Source: Deltaproteobacteria bacterium
GTDB taxonomy: Bacteria > Desulfobacterota > Desulfobacteria > Desulfobacterales > JAFDCJ01
Assembly: GCA_024277475.1 (NCBI GenBank)
Contig: JAJRVC010000553.1
Coordinates: 1-8,681, forward strand
Length of the DNA: 8,681 nucleotides
Direction of reading: 5' to 3'
The translations under genes and the position numbers were made by a program. Below are positions 1 through 6,467 of this stretch, one piece after another. How positions within the stretch are numbered: the stretch's first letter is position 1; the number at the start of each line of letters is the position of its first letter. The notes beneath the pieces are model-generated. The model ran no database searches. It was given only the letters and a program-made list of their open reading frames with translations, and was not told where the DNA came from.

Positions 1-1
1 A

Positions 2-136
2 ATTTTGGAAGTTGAGGCGCCCGGCCGGCAAGACGCGGAAGCACAGGAATATCAAGCATATTTCGAGCTTCCGCAACGCAGCCGGACGGGATGGATCGGC
101 GTCCAAAATGTGAAGTTATTTTTGAGTGAGCCCTAA
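2..136 (+). CDS. C-terminal end of an unrecognised protein (partial at window start)
   Basis: An open frame enters from the left edge and ends at a TAA at 134-136, leaving 44 visible residues that finish with LFLSEP. The piece is charged in its first half (several Glu, Asp, Gln and Arg) and ends in a Trp/Val/Leu-rich segment (GWIGVQNVKLFL) that could be a terminal beta-strand pair. I do not recognise the family. It does not resemble the C-terminus of FliF, which normally precedes fliG, so the flagellar run may begin with fliG here. The frame is open from the edge and its GC-rich composition looks coding, but the fragment is short, so coding status is likely rather than certain. Confidence 0.5.
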   Translation: MLEVEAPGRQDAEAQEYQAYFELPQRSRTGWIGVQNVKLFLSEP

Positions 137-271
137 GACCTCTATTGACAATTGATTTTTGAATATTGGATGCTTGGGAGCTTCCTTCGATTTAAAAATA
201 GACCGAATTCCACGACTTCAGACACTTTTAATTTTTGGTATTTTAGGCACTTCTTCCTTTGTTAGTAACTT

Positions 272-1255
272 ATGGATTATAGCAATCTATCAGGTCCGGT
301 AAAAGCCGCCATTTTGATACACTCTCTGGGTAAAGAGACAGCAGAACGAATGCTCAATAGTTTGACTGATGATGAGCGACAGGTGGTGTATCGTCAGCTT
401 GATCAGATGGGCACAGTGTCAGCGGAGATCATCGAACAAGTGGCCAAAGAGTTTGCGGATATTGCTGCCGGGCGCACACTGAAAGGGCAACCGGCCCTTC
501 CTGCCGGATCCGGGCAATCATCTGAAAGCGGGAAAGTAAACGGCGGTCGATCCAGCGGAGCCGAAGGACTGGAAGCGATTGCATCTTTGAGCGCCGATGA
601 AATTTCTGAGTTGATCAAAGACGAACATCCCCAGACGATTGCCACAATATTGCTTCATCTTAAAACACCGGTAGCCAGTGATGTTATCGCAAATTTGCCG
701 GATGAAATAAAAACAGATGTCTCGGTGAGAGTGGTCACTCTGGAAAAAGTAAACGCTGATATCGTTGACGAGGTGAATGAGGTGTTCAAAGAAATCCTTA
801 AAAATAAAAAAAATTCGGTTGTCAATATCAGCGGCGGGGTGGATCGGCTTGCCGAAATTTTGAATCAGACGGATGAAATTGCAAGTGAACTGATTTTGAG
901 TGAGATCGAAGAAACAGATGCCGAAATGGCTTCACAGATCAAACAGAAGATGTTTGTATTTGAAGATCTTGTGCTGGTTGATGACAGGGGATTTCAGAAA
1001 TTGCTTCGTAAAATCGAAACAGTGGAACTCGCAACTGCGCTTAAAGCAGCACCTGATGAGGTCAAGGACAAGGTGTTTAAAAATATGTCGGAGCGTGCCG
1101 GTGCTATGTTGCAGGAAGAGATTGAAGGTCTCGGCCCTGTTCGGATGACGGAAGTCGCGGATGCACAACAGGCTATCACCGGTATTATCCAGGAGATGGA
1201 TGTTAAAGGAGAAATTATTATCAGTGGGCGACGAGGAGAAGATATCATTGTCTAA
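272..1255 (+). CDS. fliG: Flagellar motor switch protein FliG
   Basis: FliG is the rotor protein of the C-ring. It sits under the MS-ring protein FliF, receives torque from MotA and helps switch rotation. The 327-residue product has the family's usual length. The N-terminal domain (about residues 5-68) opens with the typical LSGPVKAAILIHSLG. A Gly/Ser-rich linker covers about 70-100. The middle domain (about 105-182) carries the conserved EHPQ motif at 118-121. The C-terminal torque domain (about 215-320) includes MFVFEDL (227-233), the charged DDRG (237-240) and the GPVRMTEV segment (288-295). The ATG at 272 gives the correct N-terminus, although no clear Shine-Dalgarno sequence precedes it. 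fliH follows with an 8-nt overlap. The preceding gene does not look like fliF, which is unusual. Confidence 0.97.
   Translation: MDYSNLSGPVKAAILIHSLGKETAERMLNSLTDDERQVVYRQLDQMGTVSAEIIEQVAKEFADIAAGRTLKGQPALPAGSGQSSESGKVNGGRSSGAEGLEAIASLSADEISELIKDEHPQTIATILLHLKTPVASDVIANLPDEIKTDVSVRVVTLEKVNADIVDEVNEVFKEILKNKKNSVVNISGGVDRLAEILNQTDEIASELILSEIEETDAEMASQIKQKMFVFEDLVLVDDRGFQKLLRKIETVELATALKAAPDEVKDKVFKNMSERAGAMLQEEIEGLGPVRMTEVADAQQAITGIIQEMDVKGEIIISGRRGEDIIV
1233..1250 (+). promoter_or_regulatory. Ribosome binding site that fixes a TTG start for fliH
   Basis: GAGGAG at 1233-1238 lies 9 nt before TTG at 1248-1250, inside the last codons of fliG. The longer frame starting at an ATG at 1161 lies wholly inside the conserved fliG C-terminus for its first 29 codons. 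The TTG therefore gives the more natural start and would couple fliH translation to fliG. Confidence 0.65.
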
Positions 1256-2009
1256 ACCAGAACAGCGTTCGCTTCAAAGCGGGTTTGCAGGGCTCGGATT
1301 GCATTGTTTCCCGGATATCCAAGTTGCTGAAAAGGCAGCTGTTCGGCGTTGTTTACCTAAGGAGGAAATTTTTCAACAGATTAAGTATGATAATATTGGA
1401 CCAAATCGCACGGATATGGTTTCAATGTCTGGTGATGACAGACCTCGCAATATTAGAAAAGGTTCGATATCTACTGCTCAATTGAACGAGCAAGCCTACC
1501 AGAGAGGATTCGCCGATGGTAGGAAAAAGGCAACGATTGAAGGTGAAAAAAGCTTGCATGCGCAGGCGCAAGAAAAAATAATTCCCCTTTTAGCCAGTCT
1601 GCAAGAAGGATTGCTTCAGCTAAATACTATTCGCAAAGAGACTTACCTGGAAATCGAAAAAGAAGCGGTGGAATTGGCTTTGGCCATCGCCAAACAAATT
1701 ATCTGCCAAGAGATAACCATCGATAGAGAAATTGTGGTGTGCGTAGCCAGAGAAGCGCTTGCTAAAGTTGAGGATCCTGGCAAAATTAAAATTAAGATGA
1801 GCCCATCCGACTTACAATTTATCAAAGAGAACCGTTCACACCTTTCTGATATAATAGATAATATAGACAATGTCGCCTTTGAAGCCGTAGAAAGCATTCA
1901 AAGTGGTGGTTGCATCATCGAAACGGATTTAGGTGAGATTGACGCTCGGATTGAAAAGCAGCTTCAGGCCGTCGAAGAGTCATTTCGAACAGCGCTGGAG
2001 AAAACTTGA
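1248..2009 (+). CDS. fliH: Flagellar assembly protein FliH
   Basis: FliH is the cytoplasmic regulator and stator-like partner of the export ATPase FliI. It holds FliI dimers and docks them at the C-ring protein FliN and the export gate. With the TTG start at 1248 the product is 253 residues, a normal length. The N-terminal 70 residues are variable. Residues 83-100 show the glycine-spaced helix typical of FliH (AYQRGFADG, then a further Gly at 99). Residues about 100-170 form a long charged helix. The C-terminal domain (about 130-245) ends with the conserved GGCIIETDLGEIDARIEKQL (220-239). The stop lies 37 nt before fliI. An ATG at 1416 would drop the N-terminal region and has a poorer ribosome site. 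A strong Shine-Dalgarno-like AAGGAGG at 1359-1365 lies inside the gene but has no suitable start after it. Confidence 0.9.
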   Translation: MSKPEQRSLQSGFAGLGLHCFPDIQVAEKAAVRRCLPKEEIFQQIKYDNIGPNRTDMVSMSGDDRPRNIRKGSISTAQLNEQAYQRGFADGRKKATIEGEKSLHAQAQEKIIPLLASLQEGLLQLNTIRKETYLEIEKEAVELALAIAKQIICQEITIDREIVVCVAREALAKVEDPGKIKIKMSPSDLQFIKENRSHLSDIIDNIDNVAFEAVESIQSGGCIIETDLGEIDARIEKQLQAVEESFRTALEKT

Positions 2010-2046
2010 GATTTGTATCTTTTGAAAATATTCAATCATTTTAAGT

Positions 2047-3384
2047 ATGGCTGCTGAAGTTGATTTATCAAAATACCACACCTGTCTGGAGTCAACCTGT
2101 CCCATTCGTGCTACCGGTCGCATAACCGATGTTGTCGGTCTGGTTGTCGAAGCTCACGGTCCTGTATCCTGCCTGGGGACCGTATGTGATATCTATTCCA
2201 AACAAAATAACCACAAAATTTCCGCTGAAGTCTCCGGCTTTAAGAATAACAATGTATTGCTCATGCCTCTGGAAGAAATTTTCGGCATCGGACCTGGATG
2301 CCGGGTTGTTGCACGGCAGCAAAAGGCGGTGGTACCCGTGGGTCCGGCTATGCTCGGTCGGGTCCTCGATGGCCTTGGAAACCCAATTGACGGCAAAGGA
2401 CCGATAATAAGTGAAACTGAATACCCGATTTATGCAACTTCAATTAATCCGATGATGCGTAAACGAATTTATCAGCCGCTGGATTTAGGCATCCGGGTTA
2501 TAAACGGCCTGTTAACTGTCGGGTGTGGGCAAAGAGTTGGGGTTTTTGCAGGTTCGGGTGTCGGCAAAAGTGTACTGCTGGGAATGATAGCCCGTAAAAC
2601 CAGAGCTGACGTGAATGTGATTGCTCTTATCGGCGAACGGGGCCGTGAAGTCAATGAGTTTATCACTAAAGAACTTGGACAAGGAGGATTGGAAAAATCC
2701 GTAATTGTAGTTGCCACCTCGGACCGGTTGCCGCTGATTCGTATGCGGGGAGCCTTTATAGCCACCGCCATTGCTGAGTATTTCCGGGACCAGGGGAATC
2801 ATGTCAATTTGATGATGGATTCGGTGACCCGCTTTGCCATGGCTCAACGGGAGATTGGTTTGGCCCTGGGGGAGCCGCCAACTACCAAAGGCTACACGCC
2901 GTCTGTTTTTAATCTTTTACCTAAATTACTCGAGCGTGCCGGAACTTCCGCCAATCGCGGTACCATTACCGGATTGTATACCGTGCTGGTGGAGGGTGAT
3001 GATTCCAATGAACCTATTGCAGACGCGCTGCGGTCGCTATTGGACGGACACATCAACCTTAGCAGGGATCTGGCAATGGGAAATCACTATCCTGCAATTG
3101 ATGTATTAAGCAGCATCAGCCGTGTCATGGATGACATTATCGACGATAAACATAAACAAAATGCCCGGCGACTCAAGCAGATACTGGCGACATATCGCAA
3201 GGCTGAAGATTTAATCAACATTGGGGCCTATGTCGCCGGCAGCAATCCAAAAATAGATTATGCTATAGAAATGTTTGATAAAATCAATTCTTATTCGATA
3301 CAGGCCATCGAAGAATCGGTGAATTTTGAAGACAGCACCACACAACTGGATGTCTTGTTCGAAAATAGCAATGGGGAGCTCTAG
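2047..3384 (+). CDS. fliI: Flagellum-specific ATPase FliI
   Basis: FliI is the hexameric ATPase of the flagellar type III export apparatus. It is related to the F1 beta subunit and helps feed rod, hook and filament subunits to the export gate. The 445-residue product is of standard length. An N-terminal beta-barrel domain covers about residues 20-95. The Walker A loop is AGSGVGKS (168-175). The catalytic-glutamate segment GERGREV is at 196-202. Walker B is LMMDS (255-259), followed by the signature TRFAMAQREIGLALGEPP (261-278) typical of FliI/YscN ATPases. The C-terminal helical domain (about 360-445) contacts FliJ and chaperones. The N-terminus fits the family, but no Shine-Dalgarno sequence is evident before ATG 2047. 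Translation may depend on coupling to fliH, 37 nt upstream. All key catalytic motifs are intact. Confidence 0.97.
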   Translation: MAAEVDLSKYHTCLESTCPIRATGRITDVVGLVVEAHGPVSCLGTVCDIYSKQNNHKISAEVSGFKNNNVLLMPLEEIFGIGPGCRVVARQQKAVVPVGPAMLGRVLDGLGNPIDGKGPIISETEYPIYATSINPMMRKRIYQPLDLGIRVINGLLTVGCGQRVGVFAGSGVGKSVLLGMIARKTRADVNVIALIGERGREVNEFITKELGQGGLEKSVIVVATSDRLPLIRMRGAFIATAIAEYFRDQGNHVNLMMDSVTRFAMAQREIGLALGEPPTTKGYTPSVFNLLPKLLERAGTSANRGTITGLYTVLVEGDDSNEPIADALRSLLDGHINLSRDLAMGNHYPAIDVLSSISRVMDDIIDDKHKQNARRLKQILATYRKAEDLINIGAYVAGSNPKIDYAIEMFDKINSYSIQAIEESVNFEDSTTQLDVLFENSNGEL

Positions 3385-3443
3385 AAAATTGAATGTTGAC
3401 GATTTCAGATCACCAGTAAACTATTCAGCGAGGTCTGAATTTA

Positions 3444-3881
3444 ATGTACCAATTTAAACTGGAAGCACTTCTCACCCATCGCCGGTATCAAGAAGAGACC
3501 GGTCAAAAAGAACTGGCACAGGTCCGGATAAAACTCTCTGAAGAGCAGGGAAAACTTGATCGAAAAAAGAGAGAAAAACAAGAAAACCTTGAAAGATTGC
3601 AAACTCAAAAAAAAGAATGTACGGCCGTTTCCGATATTCTGTTATACATGAATTATATACAGCAGTTGTCGATTGATATCAAGAACCAGGCTATACGTGT
3701 GCATAAAACCTCAAAGTTAGTTGATCAGAAGCGTCATGAGTTGGTATCTATCATGCGAAAGCACAAAACATTGAAGAAACTTAAATACAAGGAGCAGTTG
3801 GCACATCGACAAAAATTAGTGCAAAACGAACTCAAATCAATGGATGAGCTTGCTTCGATTCGTCATGCCCGCAAGATGTAG
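3444..3881 (+). CDS. fliJ: Flagellar export protein FliJ
   Basis: FliJ is a small coiled-coil protein that inserts into the centre of the FliI ring, like the gamma stalk of F-ATPases. It links FliI to the export gate protein FlhA and recycles export chaperones. The 145-residue product has the right size and opens with the family-typical MYQFKLEALLTHRRYQEE. Almost all of the rest is Lys/Glu/Gln-rich helix without prolines, as expected of an antiparallel coiled coil. Sequence identity within this family is always low, so the call also rests on the position directly after fliI. GAGG at 3430-3433 lies 10 nt before the ATG. The gene is followed by a long gene-free gap instead of the next flagellar gene. 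Confidence 0.9.
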   Translation: MYQFKLEALLTHRRYQEETGQKELAQVRIKLSEEQGKLDRKKREKQENLERLQTQKKECTAVSDILLYMNYIQQLSIDIKNQAIRVHKTSKLVDQKRHELVSIMRKHKTLKKLKYKEQLAHRQKLVQNELKSMDELASIRHARKM

Positions 3882-4218
3882 CAGGGGGCCTGCATAGCAC
3901 ATGGTAATTAATGGTGGAATGCGGAAAACGGAAATGTAAGGAAAAAGGTGTGGAGGATAGGGTAGGGGGCAAAATCCTGGTAACCGATTCCGTACTATGA
4001 ATGGTGCCCGCTGATTTCTGCCATTTGTACTCTGTACTGTGTTTGAATCGTTTTGTTCGTTTAGAGGGTCCCGATGAAATGTGCTTCGTTGTACTCGTAA
4101 ATTTCATGGAATAAATTTAGATCGTTGATATTCGTGATTATCAGCTCCAACCCACCGGCTCATAATCGTTGTTTTGATTCTACCTTCCACTTTCCTATCT
4201 CTGTTTCTGATCCTTATT

Positions 4219-4256
4219 CCGGGTAAAATTTTCCATCGATGGGAAAAAATTGCCGG
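4219..4256. repeat. 38-bp interrupted dyad, possible activator (enhancer) site
   Basis: The sequence is symmetric about 4237/4238. The core TTTTCCATCGATGGGAAAA (4229-4247) pairs over nine positions per arm with a single T/G mismatch. Outer CCGG blocks at 4219-4222 and 4253-4256 sit at exactly matching distances. The centre is about 207 bp before the expected start of the sigma-54 transcript, a usual range for enhancer sites of NtrC-type flagellar activators. That role is inference. The dyad could also be a hairpin in RNA, but no T-run marks it as a terminator. Confidence 0.35.
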
Positions 4257-4357
4257 TTTGCTTCCCATAAGAGTAGATCAAGGATGTTTTGAATCATCTA
4301 TAGATTTGAGTTTTGAATGTGATCAGCAACGATTAAAATAAATATTTATAAATATAT

Positions 4358-4370
4358 TAAATGGTTGATA
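4358..4370 (-). promoter_or_regulatory. Possible IHF binding site
   Basis: TAAATGGTTGATA matches the reverse-strand IHF consensus YAANNNNTTGATW at every fixed position. It is centred about 80 bp before the predicted sigma-54 transcript start, between that promoter and the upstream dyad, where DNA bending by IHF is expected. A strongly AT-rich stretch (4334-4360) flanks it, though on the opposite side from that of the best-known IHF sites. Chance matches to this degenerate motif are common. Confidence 0.35.
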
Positions 4371-4417
4371 GGGCCGTGGCTCTTTCGATTCCTATAAATG
4401 ATTCTACCAGAACTTTT

Positions 4418-4433
4418 TGGCACACTCCATGCT
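4418..4433 (+). promoter_or_regulatory. Sigma-54 (RpoN) -24/-12 promoter for fliK-flgD-flgE
   Basis: TGGCACACTCCATGCT matches the sigma-54 consensus TGGCAC-N5-TTGCW at all but one fixed position (A for the first T of the -12 element). The invariant GG (4419-4420) and GC (4431-4432) are exactly 10 bp apart. Transcription would start near 4444, about 53 nt before the fliK ATG at 4497. Hook genes are under RpoN control in many flagellated bacteria, which supports the call. The upstream ATG at 4398 would lie before the promoter and so cannot be the start used from this transcript. Confidence 0.75.
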
Positions 4434-4485
4434 CTTATAGCAAACGTAATTTCCAGAAAGGCTCTTTATAATGAACTCACAATTC

Positions 4486-4499
4486 GAGGAAAATGCATG
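4486..4499 (+). promoter_or_regulatory. Ribosome binding site that fixes the fliK start
   Basis: GAGGA at 4486-4490 is followed after 6 nt by ATG at 4497-4499. The earlier in-frame ATG at 4398 has no ribosome site and overlaps the promoter. Confidence 0.65.
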
Positions 4500-6362
4500 G
4501 TGACCGCAAATTTATTTTTCTCCCAGGTTCCGTATCAGACCCAGCCCCCCGACATTGAGCGTGGCATGATGGGGGAGGCTGTGAAGAATCCTTTAGCAGT
4601 GCCTAAAACCTATGATGAATCGTCTGAGGATAGTTTTGAAAGCTTCCTGGATACTTTGGGGCAAATAGCAAAAGATGAAGATCCCAATAAACCGACACCG
4701 GAGGACGGTGAGGGAAAATTGTCAACATCCTCTGTCTGCAATCCGGAAGATCAATTCGACCCAACTGCTCTTGAGGCCGGGATATCCGAGACGACGAAAC
4801 AGCAGGAAGAGGATCGTGATAATCTGGAGAGTCAAATCCCTCCTCCTTTGAATTTAGCTGCGGTAAACAGTCTTCTTGAGAAATTGGGACTTTACGATTC
4901 GGCCGGAGGGTCGAGTTCTGCAAATAAAGTGGGCGGAGTATCAGGTAACGCAGAAGGTTTGACTGCTTTAAATATGCTCATAGCCCGGCTTGGACAAAAT
5001 GACGTTGTGCTGTCCACCGAGATGAAAACCGAATTAGAGCGTTTACAGAAATTTATTGCAAACGCCCAGTCAGGTACCACATCATCCCACAACGATGGGA
5101 TTCCTTTGGGTGAGGTTTCCGATAGCCAATCAACAGATCCCACTAATTTGAATCAATTGCTAAATGGAATTGCTTCAGGCCAAGAAGATCAAAGAGATAA
5201 TTCTGGTGTCCACCTGGATAAGAGTGGCTCCGGCGAAAAGGCATCAGCCTATTTCGCCAAATTGGACGGTATTGCAGCGAAATTATCAACTGATATAAAA
5301 CAAACCGAATCTTTTCAATCTGCCGAAAATTTAACGACTGCTTCTAGCTCGGAGCATCGAGAAAAAGCCGACTCAACAAAATTGGTAGCGGAGGCACGGA
5401 TAGTTGGGGTTGAAACCGGTGTAAACACAAAAGAATCGAAGTCCTTGGAAACGATCGGCAAGGATGCCCCCGGTTTTGAAAACAGTTCGGATACTCCGGG
5501 TAAAACCGGGGCACCCGGTCCTGTCAACCGCATTTCGTCGACGATTGACCCTGGGAAACACTTTGGCGGTGAATCGCTACCGCAAAATTTACCGAATAAT
5601 GAATCGTCGTCGGTTATAAAAATAGTGAATGATGTTCAATCTGAAAAAGCTTTGAGGCAGGGGCAACGATACACCGGGGAAACCGTTCATGACAATTCGT
5701 CAAACAATGAATCCTCACCGGTTTCAAAAATGATACATGATGCTCAGGAGGTGAAAGAAAATAACCTGAAAATGGATACAGCTATGAGCGATGAATCCGG
5801 TGGAAAAGTAACTAAAATGGATGCCGGTGCTAGCCATAGTGGCCTGATGAGTTCGCAAAACCAAACTGCAGAGAAGGCGTTTGAAGCGACTTCTACATTT
5901 AAGCCAACCGAGCCTGGCCCAGATAGCCTGCGAACTCAGACTGTGGATCAAATCGTTCGGAAAGCCGTCATCTATATGAGAAACGGTCAACATGAAGCAA
6001 AAATTGATCTCAAACCGGAATTTCTAGGTCACGTTCGCATGCAGGTGACCACCGAAAATCATCAGGTGACCGTAAAGATATTGACTGAATTCGGATTCGT
6101 CAAAGATATGGTCGAAAATACTATTCACCAGTTAAAAGCCGATTTGCAGCAGCAAGGGCTTAACGTCGACAAACTGGAAGTAGCAGTTTCCAATGATTCT
6201 GATGAATATAAACACCCTCAAGAAAAAACAGATCAAGCAAAAGACCGACAGAGTAGCTTAACTCGTATCAACCCGGGAAATCGGGAAGGAGAAATTCGTA
6301 AACAAGCCGGAAATTTTGGACTAAGGAGAGCCGGCGAAACAACCGTGGATTATTTTGCATGA
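4497..6362 (+). CDS. fliK: Flagellar hook-length control protein FliK
   Basis: FliK is exported during hook growth. It measures hook length with its long N-terminal part, and its C-terminal domain tells FlhB to switch export from hook to filament subunits. The product from ATG 4497 has 621 residues. The first 480 or so are low-complexity, rich in Ser, Asn, Glu, Gly and Thr, with no recognisable domain, as usual for the ruler region. The compact C-terminal domain (about residues 482-570) has the hallmark pattern of an amphipathic helix, then EAKIDLKPEFLGHVRMQVTT and a VTVKILTE strand, followed by a helix and GLNVDKLEVAVS. A charged tail of about 50 residues ends the protein. Two copies of a 15-residue NNESS-type motif lie 36 residues apart in the ruler part. 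The gene is first in the unit read from the sigma-54 promoter. flgD starts 102 nt after its stop. Confidence 0.9.
   Translation: MVTANLFFSQVPYQTQPPDIERGMMGEAVKNPLAVPKTYDESSEDSFESFLDTLGQIAKDEDPNKPTPEDGEGKLSTSSVCNPEDQFDPTALEAGISETTKQQEEDRDNLESQIPPPLNLAAVNSLLEKLGLYDSAGGSSSANKVGGVSGNAEGLTALNMLIARLGQNDVVLSTEMKTELERLQKFIANAQSGTTSSHNDGIPLGEVSDSQSTDPTNLNQLLNGIASGQEDQRDNSGVHLDKSGSGEKASAYFAKLDGIAAKLSTDIKQTESFQSAENLTTASSSEHREKADSTKLVAEARIVGVETGVNTKESKSLETIGKDAPGFENSSDTPGKTGAPGPVNRISSTIDPGKHFGGESLPQNLPNNESSSVIKIVNDVQSEKALRQGQRYTGETVHDNSSNNESSPVSKMIHDAQEVKENNLKMDTAMSDESGGKVTKMDAGASHSGLMSSQNQTAEKAFEATSTFKPTEPGPDSLRTQTVDQIVRKAVIYMRNGQHEAKIDLKPEFLGHVRMQVTTENHQVTVKILTEFGFVKDMVENTIHQLKADLQQQGLNVDKLEVAVSNDSDEYKHPQEKTDQAKDRQSSLTRINPGNREGEIRKQAGNFGLRRAGETTVDYFA
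5595..5747 (+). repeat. Degenerate internal repeat in fliK (two copies, 36-codon period)
   Basis: Codons 5595-5639 (NNESSSVIKIVNDVQ) and 5703-5747 (NNESSPVSKMIHDAQ) share nine of fifteen residues and are offset by 108 nt, a whole number of codons. Such a unit in the ruler region could alter FliK length if duplicated or lost. Confidence 0.5.
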
Positions 6363-6450
6363 AGCTGACAAGATAAATTTATGTTTTATCGAATTTACTT
6401 CGTCATTTCAGGATAATTCAATTTTCAGTTGAAAGGCAAAAATAATTTAA

Positions 6451-6467
6451 AGGGTGATACACAGATG
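6451..6467 (+). promoter_or_regulatory. Ribosome binding site for flgD ATG start
   Basis: AGGGTG at 6451-6456 lies 8 nt before ATG 6465-6467, which is followed at once by a second ATG. The longer frame from TTG 6429 has only a distant AGGA (6411-6414) and adds 12 residues not expected in the family. Confidence 0.55.

Larger units (their letters stand above)
3882..4417. other. Long gene-free region between fliJ and the fliK promoter
   Basis: No convincing coding sequence is seen on either strand. A 91-codon reverse frame (3832-4107) is Ser/Thr/Pro-rich, overlaps the end of fliJ and resembles no protein I know. The segment is richer in A and T than the genes, especially at 4334-4360. Right after the fliJ stop there is a short hairpin (GCAGG 3881-3885 with CCTGC 3889-3893) that has no T-run, so it is not a canonical intrinsic terminator. 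The right half holds a large dyad and an IHF-like site (listed separately), which fits a regulatory region for the hook genes. Confidence 0.6.

Noticed and set aside
145..175. TTGACA (145-150) as a sigma-70 -35 box upstream of fliG
   Set aside because: No acceptable -10 hexamer lies 16-18 nt downstream (TGGATG or GGATGC), so the exact -35 match alone is not enough.
1161..1247. Upstream extension of fliH from ATG 1161
   Set aside because: It lies fully inside the conserved C-terminus of fliG in another frame, and the predicted residues there do not resemble FliH.
1358..1368. Perfect Shine-Dalgarno TAAGGAGG inside fliH as a true start signal
   Set aside because: Only an ATT codon 2 nt later is in frame, which is too close and is a very rare start. 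The match is explained by Lys-Glu-Glu codons.
2092..2847. Several long reverse-strand frames opposite fliI
   Set aside because: They are shadows of a strongly conserved ATPase gene and contain no recognisable domains.
3881..3893. Hairpin right after the fliJ stop as an intrinsic terminator
   Set aside because: The stem is five base pairs with a 3-nt loop and no T-run follows.
3832..4107. 91-codon reverse-strand frame
   Set aside because: It overlaps the end of fliJ, has Ser/Thr/Pro-biased low-complexity content, shows no ribosome site and resembles no known family.
4398..4496. Upstream extension of fliK from ATG 4398
   Set aside because: It has no ribosome site, it overlaps the predicted sigma-54 promoter, and the 33 extra residues are not FliK-like. 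ATG 4497 has a good ribosome site.
6348..6360. Second sigma-54-like site at the end of fliK (TGG...TTTTGCA)
   Set aside because: GG and GC are only 8 bp apart rather than 10, which is not tolerated in this promoter class.
6372..6390. GATAAA/TTTATC inverted repeat between fliK and flgD as a terminator
   Set aside because: The stem is AT-only apart from one pair, no T-run follows, and flgD is expected to be co-transcribed.
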